Assembly (NCBI GenBank): GCA_019750295.1
Contig: JAIEOS010000023.1
Span: 1 to 64,000 of the forward strand
Direction of reading: 5' to 3'
Origin: Bdellovibrionales bacterium
GTDB lineage: Bacteria; Bdellovibrionota; Bdellovibrionia; Bdellovibrionales; JAGQZY01
DNA: 64,000 nt
The translations under genes were made by a program, and so were the position numbers. The stretch's first letter is position 1. Every line of letters begins with the position of its first letter. This document shows, one piece after another, positions 17,812 through 26,820 of the stretch. A model generated the notes under the pieces. It had not been told where the DNA came from. It was given only the letters and a program-made list of their open reading frames with translations, and searched no databases.

Positions 17812-20800
17812 TGAAACACTTACTATTAATTACGACTTTAGTTTTCGTTTTTGGTTGTGCGAAAAACCGCGGTATCGAACCTCTGCGACCGAATGTCACC
17901 GAAGATTGGCAGAGTAAGCGGGACTTTACGGGAGCGGGTGCTGAGCGCGACATCTACTTTTTTAAAATCACTTCGGTGAAGAACTCCAACGATGGTGGAT
18001 TTACCTTCGTGGGATTTGAAACCGACATGCGAGTCGGTTACTTTGATTTTACCAAAGACAAACTCATATTTAAAAACATCCAAGGTCAATACAAGGGGAG
18101 AGAGAGCACCGTTTCGGCATCTCCTATTCTCCTGCAGTGGCCGATCACTCACCACGAAGCGCAGCTCCAGACGATCGATGGTAAAACGACGAATAAAGAG
18201 ATCGATGATGATCGTAAGGAATGGTTCCAAAAGAACAGCTTTAAGATCAATTTTGCACTTCCGGATGTGACTGAGGAGAATACGTTTTTCACCGGCGATT
18301 CGTGCTGGCAACCCCTCTCTCGTCGCCGCGTGGATGGGTCCGTGCAGACGGAGCCTGGGTACATCAGTTTCGTGGTGGAAGTCCTCTACCGCAGAATGTG
18401 TCCGGGAATGCAGGAGTATCAGAACGGAAACTCAAACTATACCGTTCAGTACCGATATTCCTTCCGCAAAATGGAAACCAAAGATGATTACAAGCCTTGG
18501 GCCTACGAGAGCGAACTTGATCCTAAGATGCGCAAGTTTGGTTACTTTCAATCGATCAAAGAAGATATGAATCCCATCGATGGTCGAGTAAAAAACGTCT
18601 TCTTGATTAACCGCTGGCACCCCGAAAAGACGCACAATTTTTTCTTCACCAAGGGTTTTCCGGAGCACTATAAGCCTATTTTTTACGATATTTTCGACAA
18701 GACCAACGAGGTCTTTATTAAAGCGGGATTAAAGATCCGTTTTAAGCTCAACGAAAATACCGGAATCGACGGCAAGGTGAAGGAATTCGGGGATCTCCGT
18801 TATTCTTTTGTGAACGTGGTGGAGGAGATGGATCCTTCAGCGCCATTGGGCTACGGACCCTCCAATGCGAATCCATTCACAGGTGAGATCCTGGCCGCGA
18901 ATCTTAACGTTTGGACAGGAATGTTAAAGTACTACATGAAAGTGCTTGAACTCAGTGCCAGCCGTTTCCCCAACAAATATGAGACGTCTGATCTTTATAA
19001 AAAGATGGAAGCTCTCCTCAATGAGGGCGGAGCTCGCAATTGGGGCACCAACTGGGATCCTCAATCCGAGATTGGCTCTTTTTACGAACATATGATCAGC
19101 AAGACCACCTACGGATTTCCGGGAGCGAACGGGTTTACTCGTCTTGAAGACTCCATGGTTCCCGTGCAAGTCGTAGTCGATAAGGCTCGTCCACTGGAAG
19201 GGCCGCTCGTCGAAAAAATGCTCCCGATGAACGAAACGTGGTTGAAGCATCTTTACGCACCGGTATCGGCGGGGCAAAACACCTTTATCCGCCCACGCCT
19301 GATCGCTTACGAACCTTTGGAAGAGCAACCGCTCTTTAAAGCTCTCTTTGACAGAAATCCGGCGTCTCGTCGCCCCGATCTGGCTGCCATGAAAATGCTT
19401 TCAGGAGCCATCAAAGATTACGAAGCCCAGCAACTCAAGCTGGCATCGATGAATCTTCGCGGCCACTGCGCGATGGATATGCAAGAGGCTTTAGTGGGTG
19501 TCGATAATCTTTTGATTGCGGGCTATTCGACGCAAGAATTGACCGAGAGAATTCTTTACCGCGTCGGTATTCATGAGTTTGGTCACAACTTAAATCTTCG
19601 CCACAACTTTTATGGATCTGTGGATAAGGCCAACTTTGCTCCAGCCACGACCCCTGTGAAAGATGCTCAAGGCAACGTGGTCATCGGCCCGAATGGACAG
19701 CCCGAGCTTCATCCGGCGATTTCGTCTTCGGTGATGGATTACCATCGCTTGGAGCATGAGATGTTTACCGGTATGGCGTGGGAGCCCTACGATGTCGCCG
19801 CGCTGAAATACGCTTACAGCGAAGGGAAGATGGATGATGGAGTTAAATATCTTTTCTGTACGGATGAGCACACGCTGACAGGCGCTCTTTGTAACCGATT
19901 TGACTTTGGCTCAACACCCACTGAGATCGTGATGTCCTTTATCGACGCCTACGAAAACGGTTATTACACTCGGAACTACCGTTTTGGGCGGGCCTATTGG
20001 TCGACGGCGGGGTACGCCGGTGGCATTTACACCACCATGCAAGAAATTAAGCAAATGTTACCGATGTGGAGAACAGGGTTCTACGACTCCCTCCTTCGTG
20101 ACGAGTTGAAAGCGAAAGGTTATTCGAAGGAAGCCGGCGATCAGATGATCACCGAGATCAATCGCGAAATGAAAAAAGCGATGAGACTTTCCATCGCGTT
20201 CTATCAAGCGGTTCTTCAGCAGAGTAACTCGGATAAACCCTTCCGGAGTGAGTACGATGAATTTACGGGGGCGCTGAAGCGGATCGGGATTGGCTTTGAT
20301 AAACAGGCCGCGATGTTCTTCCTCGCCGGAGATAATCAGTTATTTTATAACCCCAATCGAATCTTGCTTTATTCGTCCTACATGACTTATCGAGCTGAGC
20401 CGGAGCTCGCAAGCCTCATGGAAAAAGTGAATGAGAATATCGTCACCCAGCGTGTGGATATGGAGCCTTGGTTTATTTCCTTTGGACGTCAGCTGTACGC
20501 TCAGTCGGCGATGAACTACAGTAACCGCGAAGATGAATCTTTCATTAATCGCATCAAGATTAAGCGTTATAGCGCGTTTGAATTGGGTCAGTACTTTGAG
20601 TATCAACCTTCGGCGAATCTTGTGGCAGATTTGATCTCTCTTCCTCAATCGAAGGATGCTGATTTTCAAAAGGGAGAGCAGGTCGCCATTGTCCGCGTGA
20701 ACTCTCATTATTATGTGTTCTCAAAGCAGGGAAGTCCGTTTGCTTATGATATTTACAAGAATATCAAACAAAGCGAAGATTTCGAGAGTCCTTCCGTCGA

Positions 20801-20864
20801 AGGGAAGTTGGATCTCCAAGAGCTTTATTACATCTATACTCTCTCTAATGGGGGAACTCTTTAA
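17811..20864 (+). CDS. Lipoprotein zinc metalloprotease, metzincin-like (DUF5117/DUF4953-related)
   Basis: A lipoprotein signal (VFGCAKN) precedes about 1000 residues. The zinc site HEFGHNLNLRH at 588-598 is a HExxHxxxxxH metzincin pattern in which the usual Gly at the eighth position is Asn. It is followed by N-F as in the HEVGHTLGLRHNF group. The Met-turn is SVMDY with Met642. The following YDVAALKYAYSEG also matches that group. The N-terminal ~500 residues are strand-rich and include a conserved-looking FTGEILAANLNVW segment before the catalytic domain. Translation is coupled on both sides by TAATG junctions. It should act on the cell surface or in the periplasm. The substrate is unknown. 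Confidence 0.88.
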   Translation: MKHLLLITTLVFVFGCAKNRGIEPLRPNVTEDWQSKRDFTGAGAERDIYFFKITSVKNSNDGGFTFVGFETDMRVGYFDFTKDKLIFKNIQGQYKGRESTVSASPILLQWPITHHEAQLQTIDGKTTNKEIDDDRKEWFQKNSFKINFALPDVTEENTFFTGDSCWQPLSRRRVDGSVQTEPGYISFVVEVLYRRMCPGMQEYQNGNSNYTVQYRYSFRKMETKDDYKPWAYESELDPKMRKFGYFQSIKEDMNPIDGRVKNVFLINRWHPEKTHNFFFTKGFPEHYKPIFYDIFDKTNEVFIKAGLKIRFKLNENTGIDGKVKEFGDLRYSFVNVVEEMDPSAPLGYGPSNANPFTGEILAANLNVWTGMLKYYMKVLELSASRFPNKYETSDLYKKMEALLNEGGARNWGTNWDPQSEIGSFYEHMISKTTYGFPGANGFTRLEDSMVPVQVVVDKARPLEGPLVEKMLPMNETWLKHLYAPVSAGQNTFIRPRLIAYEPLEEQPLFKALFDRNPASRRPDLAAMKMLSGAIKDYEAQQLKLASMNLRGHCAMDMQEALVGVDNLLIAGYSTQELTERILYRVGIHEFGHNLNLRHNFYGSVDKANFAPATTPVKDAQGNVVIGPNGQPELHPAISSSVMDYHRLEHEMFTGMAWEPYDVAALKYAYSEGKMDDGVKYLFCTDEHTLTGALCNRFDFGSTPTEIVMSFIDAYENGYYTRNYRFGRAYWSTAGYAGGIYTTMQEIKQMLPMWRTGFYDSLLRDELKAKGYSKEAGDQMITEINREMKKAMRLSIAFYQAVLQQSNSDKPFRSEYDEFTGALKRIGIGFDKQAAMFFLAGDNQLFYNPNRILLYSSYMTYRAEPELASLMEKVNENIVTQRVDMEPWFISFGRQLYAQSAMNYSNREDESFINRIKIKRYSAFELGQYFEYQPSANLVADLISLPQSKDADFQKGEQVAIVRVNSHYYVFSKQGSPFAYDIYKNIKQSEDFESPSVEGKLDLQELYYIYTLSNGGTL

Positions 20865-21814
20865 TGAAGCTTTGGAAGGCTCGGTATTTTAACTCTTTAG
20901 TGCTGTCATCGCTTCTGATGACAGCGTCTTTAGAGATCCAAGCTCAAGATGCCAATTCAACATCGGCTCCTTTGCCTGCCGATGCAAAGGGGGGCGTGAC
21001 GAAAGCTCCGACCAATCCGACCGCGACAAAAACAAAGGTGACTAACGTGGCCCTCACCGGAGAAGTGGCAGGGAATTTAACGAAGCCTTGGATGATGTCC
21101 ATTGACATCAATCATTTGCCAGAAACGCGTGATGATAACGATGCGGTGACAGAGATGTCGTTGCTATTTGATTACCTGGCCTCGCCCACCCATACATTTC
21201 GTCTGATTCAAGGGGTGCAAAAACTTTATGAAATTCGACCGGGGCAAAGCGAAGTCTATCCCTCGGACACCACTTTTTCTCATTTATGGAGAAGTCCTTG
21301 GCAGGCGGCAGGAGTGAAGTTCATTTGGGTGAATTCCTTAACTTTGCCCATTTCGGAAGACTCTCAAAACCGTGATCTTTTAACCACGGCGACCAGTCAA
21401 CTTCGATTTAACTACGCTGTGGATCGATTCTTTTTTAGTTTTCGTCCCTTTGCGCGCTACCATGCCTACGAGTTTAAGACATCTCCGGAGGGAGACTTGC
21501 TCCCTTTGTACACTTTGGGTGCAAGCTTGCTCTCGACCGCTTCCATCACCGATCGCCTCACTCTCGTCGCATCGTTCGCGTACACTTCAGTGTACCTAAC
21601 TGCTAGCGAATTCAGCAGTCGATCGACAGTGGAGCCGGAATCCCAGGGGAGATACTCCATTGATTTGAGTTTAAACTATGACTGGACACACAAAATCTCC
21701 ACTTATCTTTACTACGGAGCGGGAGACTCTTATATTTTGGATGGCCGATACGAGATCAATGTGTACGACCCACGTACTACTCGCGCCGGCATTGGGGCCA
21801 CGCTGAATTTTTAA
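20864..21814 (+). CDS. Putative outer-membrane beta-barrel, third gene of the metalloprotease operon
   Basis: A signal peptide (to about residue 27) is followed by a low-complexity Ala/Thr/Pro/Lys linker to about 65. A region of alternating amphipathic strands rich in aromatics (residues 75-316) then ends in ATLNF with terminal Phe, typical of outer-membrane barrels. Twelve or so strand candidates can be counted. No family is recognised. Its start overlaps the protease stop by one base, so the barrel and the two lipoproteins are probably made in fixed ratio. Confidence 0.75.
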   Translation: MKLWKARYFNSLVLSSLLMTASLEIQAQDANSTSAPLPADAKGGVTKAPTNPTATKTKVTNVALTGEVAGNLTKPWMMSIDINHLPETRDDNDAVTEMSLLFDYLASPTHTFRLIQGVQKLYEIRPGQSEVYPSDTTFSHLWRSPWQAAGVKFIWVNSLTLPISEDSQNRDLLTTATSQLRFNYAVDRFFFSFRPFARYHAYEFKTSPEGDLLPLYTLGASLLSTASITDRLTLVASFAYTSVYLTASEFSSRSTVEPESQGRYSIDLSLNYDWTHKISTYLYYGAGDSYILDGRYEINVYDPRTTRAGIGATLNF

Positions 21815-21833
21815 GGATAAAGTCCTAAATCCA

Positions 21834-21845
21834 GTGTCTGTCCCC
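21834..21845. repeat. Short GTCCCC-core intergenic element, copy A
   Basis: GTGTCTGTCCCC in an AT-rich setting. It is related by core to the copies near 48813 and 62677. See the finding on these elements. Confidence 0.35.
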
Positions 21846-21870
21846 AAAATAACCAAAAGGGGAGAGCTCG

Positions 21871-22491
21871 ATGAAGTCATTCGTTCTTATTCTATTAACC
21901 TCACTTAACGTATTCGCCGCCAATCAAAATGTAAGTCACCAGTGGTGTATTTGGGAAGGTGAGGAGTACCTTAAAGGCCCAGTGTTGGACGAAGGCCAAT
22001 TTTGGATGCGTGTGGTTTACGATCTCCACCAGAAGCCGAACAACGAAGATTACAATGTATCTCCTATTGATTTCGAAGGCATCGGGTCCTGCCGATTTAT
22101 TCCTCGCTCCCTCGGTCCGAATGTGGATTCAGCAATCACTGCTTACTTGGACAAAGGGTCCGAGATCATTCCGTCTCGTGCTTATTTAGATCTAAGATTG
22201 GGAACCAAATTTTTAGTCCCTCGCGCAACGTATGCGGCGGGAACCAATTTGATTTTTATTGAAAAAGATTTTTACTCGATGGATCCCCCGGCGTGCAAAG
22301 CACAAAAGGCGGGGATGATCGAGCTTGGTCGAAACAGCGCAGGGATTCGAGTGGATGATATTGTGATCCGAAAGCACGACAAAGGCGGAGTCACGGCGAT
22401 TCTATTTGAAAAAAGTGCGTCGGAGTCTCTCTATTACGGAGTTTGCCATTTCGCCAAGGTTCCCTCTTCACAGATAGACCCTTCGCTTTAG
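21871..22491 (+). CDS. Unknown secreted protein, 206 residues
   Basis: A cleavable signal peptide (LLTSLNVFAANQ) is followed by a compact domain. Four cysteines (in HQWCIW, GSCRF, PACKA and GVCHF) could form two disulfides. I recognise no family. AAGGGGAGAG lies before the ATG. It follows the barrel gene by 56 bases and may be on the same transcript. It converges on the 1124-residue gene. Confidence 0.7.
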   Translation: MKSFVLILLTSLNVFAANQNVSHQWCIWEGEEYLKGPVLDEGQFWMRVVYDLHQKPNNEDYNVSPIDFEGIGSCRFIPRSLGPNVDSAITAYLDKGSEIIPSRAYLDLRLGTKFLVPRATYAAGTNLIFIEKDFYSMDPPACKAQKAGMIELGRNSAGIRVDDIVIRKHDKGGVTAILFEKSASESLYYGVCHFAKVPSSQIDPSL

Positions 22492-22500
22492 GCGAGAGCC

Positions 22501-22532
22501 GCGCCGTCCTTGTCCTTTGCTGCCGACGGCGC
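22501..22532. terminator. Possible bidirectional terminator between convergent genes
   Basis: GCGCCGTC and GACGGCGC form a perfect eight-base-pair stem with a 16-base loop. The following T tract is short and delayed, so termination strength is uncertain. Confidence 0.4.
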
Positions 22533-22541
22533 CTTCCAGTT

Positions 22542-25500
22542 TTACTTCGATTTAATCATCAACGTATAACCACTATTGTAGTTCGGGCTGACGTAGTTCA
22601 CGTCCGCAATGGGCTTTTCGGTGATTTCGAAAGGTGAAAAGATTTGGAGGACTGTGCCGGTGACGGGGGTGATAGGCCCAGTGGCCATTCCAACATCTTC
22701 ACCTTCGCACTCGGTGTGGATACAATCGCTATAGTCATTGACGTTCACTTGAGTGAACAGTGCGGGGGCGTTGAAGTTGTCGCGATGAAGAGTGACGTAC
22801 TGGAAAACATTTTTAGAATCAGTGACCTTGATCCCGCGCGCAAGCGTGACATAAGGACTATCTAAACTGGACCCTCCGCCGGCGAGCCCGAAGTTCACTT
22901 GGTGGGCGGTGAGGATTGCTTTTCCATTTTTGAGATTAACGATGACTTGTTGCCCGTCGTTTTGATTCGCGATCATCAGCTCATTGCTCGTATTCGCGAT
23001 ACTCAAGGTAGGATCCTTAAAAGCCGCGACTTTGTTGATGGTCATTTTATTAAAGTCGACCGCAAACAGCTCGCTCTTCGATTCATCATTCAGGTTTAAC
23101 AGTTGAACCGAACTTCTGTTCATCTCGTAGCAGTTGATACAAGAGGTGCCAAGGGGGAGCACGATCGTCCTCTGAATATTCCACTGGCGATCTATGAACA
23201 AAAGCTTTGTTTGGACGTCATTTTGTTCGTAAGTGGTTGTGGAGAAGAGATTTCCGAAAACTAAGTTAAAATTATCAAACGAGGAGTCGATATTTTTAAC
23301 CTTTCCGGTGCGTGAATCTAAACCAAAAATGCTGCTCACGTACTTCTCGTTGACGTAGGCCGAGGATCTCGCCATGAAGTGTCCGTCCATTTCGAGGCTG
23401 ATATAAATCGAAGCTGAACTCGGAATATTTAACTTAGAAATATCAAATTGCAATTCAGCAATTTCATTACTTTTTACTAGAAGTAACTTAATACTTTTTG
23501 AACTCGCGTTTTGAAAATAGGCCGCTAGATATTCAGAAGACGAATTGGGCTGGGAGGCGCTAGAGAAGTCCTCGAAGGTGCTTTCGACTTTAATTTCTGG
23601 AGAGGCGTAATTATAGATGGATAAAGTCGAATTGTAGGAAGAAAACACAGCCAGCCTCTGATTCTCCATCCAGAACACCTCAGCTCCGTAGCCTTCGGGA
23701 GAATTCAGTTGCGGGGCCAGGCCTTGCGCAAGTGTTTGTCCTAAAATATCGGTCATCTCGATCTGACCGACTTTAAGTTTTACGAGAATGGGCTGTGACG
23801 GATGAATAAAGATCGGATTCTTATCAGAAACCTTGTCGAACTTGACTTGAACTTCACCCGTGACTCGATTGACGATGTAATAGTTCATGAATTCAATGTA
23901 AGTCTCTGCCGTTTGGAATACTTTCGAAGTTTTCAACAGGTCGTATCCCGACGCCGAACTTGTTACGCTACTGAAATCACCTTCGAAGCGCGCAAGGATG
24001 GGAAGATCAGAGTTTTTACCCCATCGAGAGGCATCAGAAACGCGAGGGTCGGAGTTGATCGCGGGTAAAAGTTGCCAAGTCTCGTCCATGCCGCTGTGAG
24101 AAGGGACGGGCGTGGGCAGTTGTCCAAAAGTGTTTTTGAACTCTGTGCAATTGTGTTCGGAGAACTCGGTACAGTAAAGATTAAATTTGTCATAGACCTC
24201 GCGAAATCGAGAGTCGATATCGAAGGACGAGTGGCTATCAAAAATGGCCGAGAACAAAGGGCAATCTTTTGAGGTGCACACATTGGTTTTAATTTTTTGA
24301 GTCCTTTCTTCCGTGAGAGTCGAAATTTCCTGAGCTGCGCGTTTCGCGAAAAATTGAGGGGAAAGTCCCCAACGTTCGTCAATCGATGAAGTCGGGTTTG
24401 AACTAAAAAATGTGTTTCTCCAGGACCAGTGCAGGCTTCTAAGTAAGTAGGATTGACCTTCGATAGAAAACTGCTTGGATTCCAGAGCTTCGTTCCACTT
24501 CTGCTGAACTTCGTCAAAACTATAAAGGGCCTGAGCGTAAGCCTCCATATCATTAATTAATGTCAGTAAGCGTTTGTCACGAGACGGGGTCGACCAGTCT
24601 TCATAAGCGGCGGTGCCCTCTTTACAGTTATTATTTTTCACGACGCAGAAGTCGTAGCCTTTTCTCACCACTTCGATCCGCTGAGAGATCATCTCGTCTA
24701 AGGTGGCCAAGCCCTCGGTGATGCGAAGTGCGGGGTTGAAGTTAGGATTGATGCGCTTGTAAACCATAAGGCCAAAGTTGGAGTAGGTTTCGGTCCCGTT
24801 TTCAGGAGCTGGGGCTGTGGGGTCGATCATAAACTCCGGAGAATATTGTTCTTCGGAAAAATAAGGCATACTTTTATTATCGACGAGACTCATTTTTCCA
24901 TTTTGAATCAAGGGCCAGCGGAAGCGCACGAAGCCTTGACCTCGTTGAGGTTGAGAGGATTCGAAGAACGGCATTTCGGTGAGAGGTCGCACTTCCTTGG
25001 GCACCGTGGAATGGAGAGTGTACAGTGGAAGTCTTACGCCTTCCCCAGTGTTCACTTCGCTGACGATCAAAGTGTGCCCAGAGGGGCCGGATAACGTAAG
25101 GAAAATGGTTCCATCCATGAGAGCGTCTTTATTGATCTCAATCGGGTAAGTATCTTTGGCCAATGTGTGGGTGTAAGTAAAATCGGCGACATAATCAAGA
25201 ACCGCGCGAAGGCGTTTGTCGTTGGTGAGATTCTCGAACACTTTCTTTTGATGAGCCTCGATGACCGCTTTATCGGTGGAGGTGAAATCGAGCTCTCCCT
25301 TTTTCCAAGCTACGGTTTTAAGATTTTTCCATTCTTTCTTCATGGTCTCGTGGGTGAACCATGCGCCGCTCGCGAGACGAAACGCAAAGGGAAGATTGTA
25401 GATGCGCGCGCAAATGATTCGCTCTTGATAAGCGATATCTGCGCAGTCGTTGGCAATTCCTAATTTTTGATAGAACTCGGGATGCAGGTTTTCTTTGGAG

Positions 25501-25916
25501 AAAGCGGCGCATTTTTTCTCCATCTCTAAAGACCACGAAGACTCGGCTTTCCATAAGATGTTATCGGCACTGGCCACGCCGAATGTAGGAAGTTCCGATT
25601 GAAGCTCTACGGAAAGGGGAGTGTCGAAGGCCTCGGAGTTGATATTCTCGTCGCGTACGCCAAACTGGGCTCGGGCGAATTCCAACGCTTTTTCCCGAGT
25701 TCCAAAAACTAAACGTTGAGGTTTTACAACTTTCGGAAGTCCATCATCGTCGATTGCGAAGGCCTGTACGGTCCAACCGTTTTCGCCCTGAGAAATGTGC
25801 ACGGAAAGGGGGCCTAAGGGGCTGACCGCATCGAACACCGTGACGGAGGTGTCGGCAAAGCTCAGATGGGACATAAGAAGAAAAGAAACGACGACGAAGA
25901 AACGCGTAGTGATCAT
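22542..25916 (-). CDS. Large secreted protein with transglutaminase-like cysteine peptidase core
   Basis: A signal peptide (to about 21) starts this 1124-residue protein. Near residue 155 the segment NDCADIAYQERIICARIYNL resembles the nucleophile region of bacterial transglutaminase-like cysteine peptidases (Cys158, then acidic-A pattern). GPSGHTLIVSEV supplies a matching His281 after an insertion of about 100 residues. An acidic third residue is not assigned. The C-terminal half (about 640-1124) is strand-rich with repeated hydrophobic-Asp turns, suggesting a beta-propeller. Ribosome site AAAGGAGAT is good. The fold assignment is inference from short motifs. Confidence 0.7.
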   Translation of the reverse strand: MITTRFFVVVSFLLMSHLSFADTSVTVFDAVSPLGPLSVHISQGENGWTVQAFAIDDDGLPKVVKPQRLVFGTREKALEFARAQFGVRDENINSEAFDTPLSVELQSELPTFGVASADNILWKAESSWSLEMEKKCAAFSKENLHPEFYQKLGIANDCADIAYQERIICARIYNLPFAFRLASGAWFTHETMKKEWKNLKTVAWKKGELDFTSTDKAVIEAHQKKVFENLTNDKRLRAVLDYVADFTYTHTLAKDTYPIEINKDALMDGTIFLTLSGPSGHTLIVSEVNTGEGVRLPLYTLHSTVPKEVRPLTEMPFFESSQPQRGQGFVRFRWPLIQNGKMSLVDNKSMPYFSEEQYSPEFMIDPTAPAPENGTETYSNFGLMVYKRINPNFNPALRITEGLATLDEMISQRIEVVRKGYDFCVVKNNNCKEGTAAYEDWSTPSRDKRLLTLINDMEAYAQALYSFDEVQQKWNEALESKQFSIEGQSYLLRSLHWSWRNTFFSSNPTSSIDERWGLSPQFFAKRAAQEISTLTEERTQKIKTNVCTSKDCPLFSAIFDSHSSFDIDSRFREVYDKFNLYCTEFSEHNCTEFKNTFGQLPTPVPSHSGMDETWQLLPAINSDPRVSDASRWGKNSDLPILARFEGDFSSVTSSASGYDLLKTSKVFQTAETYIEFMNYYIVNRVTGEVQVKFDKVSDKNPIFIHPSQPILVKLKVGQIEMTDILGQTLAQGLAPQLNSPEGYGAEVFWMENQRLAVFSSYNSTLSIYNYASPEIKVESTFEDFSSASQPNSSSEYLAAYFQNASSKSIKLLLVKSNEIAELQFDISKLNIPSSASIYISLEMDGHFMARSSAYVNEKYVSSIFGLDSRTGKVKNIDSSFDNFNLVFGNLFSTTTYEQNDVQTKLLFIDRQWNIQRTIVLPLGTSCINCYEMNRSSVQLLNLNDESKSELFAVDFNKMTINKVAAFKDPTLSIANTSNELMIANQNDGQQVIVNLKNGKAILTAHQVNFGLAGGGSSLDSPYVTLARGIKVTDSKNVFQYVTLHRDNFNAPALFTQVNVNDYSDCIHTECEGEDVGMATGPITPVTGTVLQIFSPFEITEKPIADVNYVSPNYNSGYTLMIKSK

Positions 25917-26043
25917 AAGTAGATCTCCTTTGGTTCATGCTCATAGCATGGACTCCAAAAAGAGACATAAAGGTATCCTTAAACCTTTAATAATTACAAT
26001 CGTTGGTCTATAGGAATAGACCCGGCAACGCGACCATTTCCGG

Positions 26044-26487
26044 CTACTTTTCTTTTTTAAACAAGCGGCCGTTGATCTCATAGAGGACGGCACCATCTTT
26101 TTGATACCAGATTTCCTGATAATCCATATGCAAGCCTTCGGCTTTGATGGTCGTTATGATCTGGATACCGTCTCCGTAGAGCTCTTTGATCTTTAAGTTG
26201 TTACCGTCATAGGTCCCTTGGGCCTGGGTGGGAGTCATGAGGATGTTTTGGCGTTTAAACCACTTTGCGGGATAAGTTTCGAGTCCAACCACTTGGCAAT
26301 CAAAATACCCGGCGGTTCTTTCCAGAAAATTTTGAGTTTCTTTAAATCGAAGTCGCATGGTCGGGCAACTCGTGCCGCTGCCCTCGTAAGTCCACTCACC
26401 CCAGCCGGTCCAGATTCCATGAAGGCTCGCCGCCGAAGCCGTTGAGCTTATAAAAACAAAGAGTAACCCCAATAAGAATAAACGCAT
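26044..26487 (-). CDS. Small secreted protein, possibly lipocalin-like
   Basis: A clear signal peptide (cleavage after ASA near 19) precedes about 127 residues. GIWTGWGEW opens the mature chain, followed by strands such as MRLRFKETQNFLERTAGYFDC and IQIITTIKAEGLHMDYQEIWYQ. Two Cys could pair. The GxW opening and strand pattern recall small lipocalin-like barrels, but this is weak. AGGGGGAC precedes the ATG. Confidence 0.65.
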   Translation of the reverse strand: MRLFLLGLLFVFISSTASAASLHGIWTGWGEWTYEGSGTSCPTMRLRFKETQNFLERTAGYFDCQVVGLETYPAKWFKRQNILMTPTQAQGTYDGNNLKIKELYGDGIQIITTIKAEGLHMDYQEIWYQKDGAVLYEINGRLFKKEK

Positions 26488-26557
26488 AGATTGTCCCCCT
26501 AAAGTTAAAGCTTAGAAGAGAAACTTATGAAAATGAAGGGATCATTTATGACACGGT

Positions 26558-26749
26558 CTATTCATCAAGAGTGGCGGCAGAAAATTCGAGAACTTCACCA
26601 TCTTGGCAACTGTAGACGAGTTGAATGGGCTTGCAGCACACTTCACAGTCCTCCACGTACGACTGTTCGTCATCAATGGTTTTATCAAGCACCATGGAAA
26701 TGTTCTCAAAGCAGTAGGGACATGTAAAAAATTGTTCTTCTTGTTCCAT
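26558..26749 (-). CDS. CPXCG-motif cysteine-rich protein (63 residues)
   Basis: This small cytosolic protein has two Cys pairs, CPYC at 10-13 and CEVC at 35-38 with a third Cys next to it, spaced as in the Cys_rich_CPXCG family. It likely binds one zinc ion. The acidic central part (DDEQSYVEDCEVCC) is also typical. Family function is unknown. A longer frame crossing it on the same strand is a shadow with no such motif. Confidence 0.82.
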   Translation of the reverse strand: MEQEEQFFTCPYCFENISMVLDKTIDDEQSYVEDCEVCCKPIQLVYSCQDGEVLEFSAATLDE

Positions 26750-26820
26750 AGGAAGAGTTTAAATTTATTTGCGCAAATCGCAAGCTCGCGCTTAAAATAA
26801 AATTCTTTTAAGGAGGCCTT

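Noticed and set aside
23963-24553. A 196-residue frame inside the 1124-residue gene
   Set aside because: Shifted frame in the same strand, no motif, no ribosome site.
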